Shown here in pieces: positions 11,293-11,377 of a DNA stretch of 11,377 nt. The position numbers were made by a program, and so were the translations under genes. Location of the stretch: positions 1-11,377 of the forward strand of contig DAOVLD010000034.1 of NCBI GenBank assembly GCA_030631445.1, read 5' to 3'. The notes below the pieces were generated by a model. That model had not been told where the DNA came from and did not search any database. It worked only from the letters and a program-made list of their open reading frames with translations. The DNA comes from Bacteroidota bacterium. Its GTDB lineage: Bacteria; Bacteroidota; Bacteroidia; Bacteroidales; VadinHA17. How positions within the stretch are numbered: the first letter of the stretch is position 1; every line of letters begins with the position of its first letter.

Positions 11293-11377
11293 ATGAGTGA
11301 CCTTTATATAATAATATTTTTACCAGTAGTTGCCGGAATAATATTGTTCGCTTTTCCTGAAAAAATTAAACTACTGA
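11293..11377 (+). CDS. N-terminus of a membrane protein, probably a NuoL/M/N-like (Mrp antiporter-type) subunit, cut by window edge
   Basis: An ATG 10 bp after the large-subunit stop opens a frame that continues past the window end. The 28 visible residues (MSDLYIIIFLPVVAGIILFA...) form one hydrophobic helix followed by FPEKIKLL. Group 4 hydrogenase operons regularly include such an ion-translocating subunit (EchA, HycC, MbhH), and the start LPVVAGI resembles these. With so few residues the family is inferred mainly from operon context. Confidence 0.5.
   Translation, partial: MSDLYIIIFLPVVAGIILFAFPEKIKLL

Overview
The window looks like a piece of a Bacteroidota chromosome, probably of an anaerobic lineage. 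It is AT-rich. Most genes lack a Shine-Dalgarno sequence. The HU gene is preceded by a textbook Bacteroidota promoter (TTTG, 19 nt, TATATTTG), and the non-coding DNA is full of small hairpins and palindromes. No species can be named from the sequence alone.

Left part (1-2471). A minus-strand series holds the first codons of a possible class III aminotransferase (1-40), a LytTR-type response regulator (70-780), a TrmH-like tRNA/rRNA 2'-O-methyltransferase (997-1683) and an HU DNA-binding protein (1827-2099, with promoter and terminator). A tRNA-Ser(UGA) gene lies on the plus strand (2385-2471).

Middle part (2472-5424). This is an accessory, repeat-laden zone. The 3' end of tRNA-Ser is imperfectly repeated at 2992-3009, just before a second strong terminator. 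This suggests that a non-coding element of about 536 bp, or the remnant of a larger one, sits in the tRNA gene. A 188-bp transposase-less element with composite terminal repeats follows (3109-3296). Next is a Tat-exported aldo/keto reductase with two C-terminal [4Fe-4S] motifs (3321-4505). Its GC content and strong Shine-Dalgarno set it apart from its neighbours, so it is probably acquired. A second small inverted-repeat element (4725-5039) contains a 41-bp tandem duplication, and a solo copy of the first element's end lies at 5077-5098.

Right part (5237-11377). One co-directional operon encodes a membrane-bound, group 4 (Ech/Hyc/Mbh-like) [NiFe] hydrogenase joined to an NAD(P)H diaphorase module. 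The order is: HydB/AsrA-like Fe-S subunit; HydG/AsrB-like FAD/NAD(P)/[2Fe-2S] subunit; a stand-alone cyclic-nucleotide-binding-like protein without a DNA-binding domain; a two-cluster ferredoxin; a NuoH-like membrane subunit; NuoB-, NuoC- and NuoD-like hydrogenase subunits, the last with both NiFe CxxC motifs; and the start of a membrane protein, probably a NuoL/M/N-like ion-pumping subunit, cut by the window edge. Electrons would pass between NAD(P)H and H+/H2 through FAD and Fe-S clusters, with the membrane arm coupling the reaction to an ion gradient. A candidate promoter and three copies of a 12-bp motif lie upstream. This hybrid of a sulfhydrogenase-type diaphorase, a group 4 hydrogenase and an orphan sensor protein is the most interesting part of the window.
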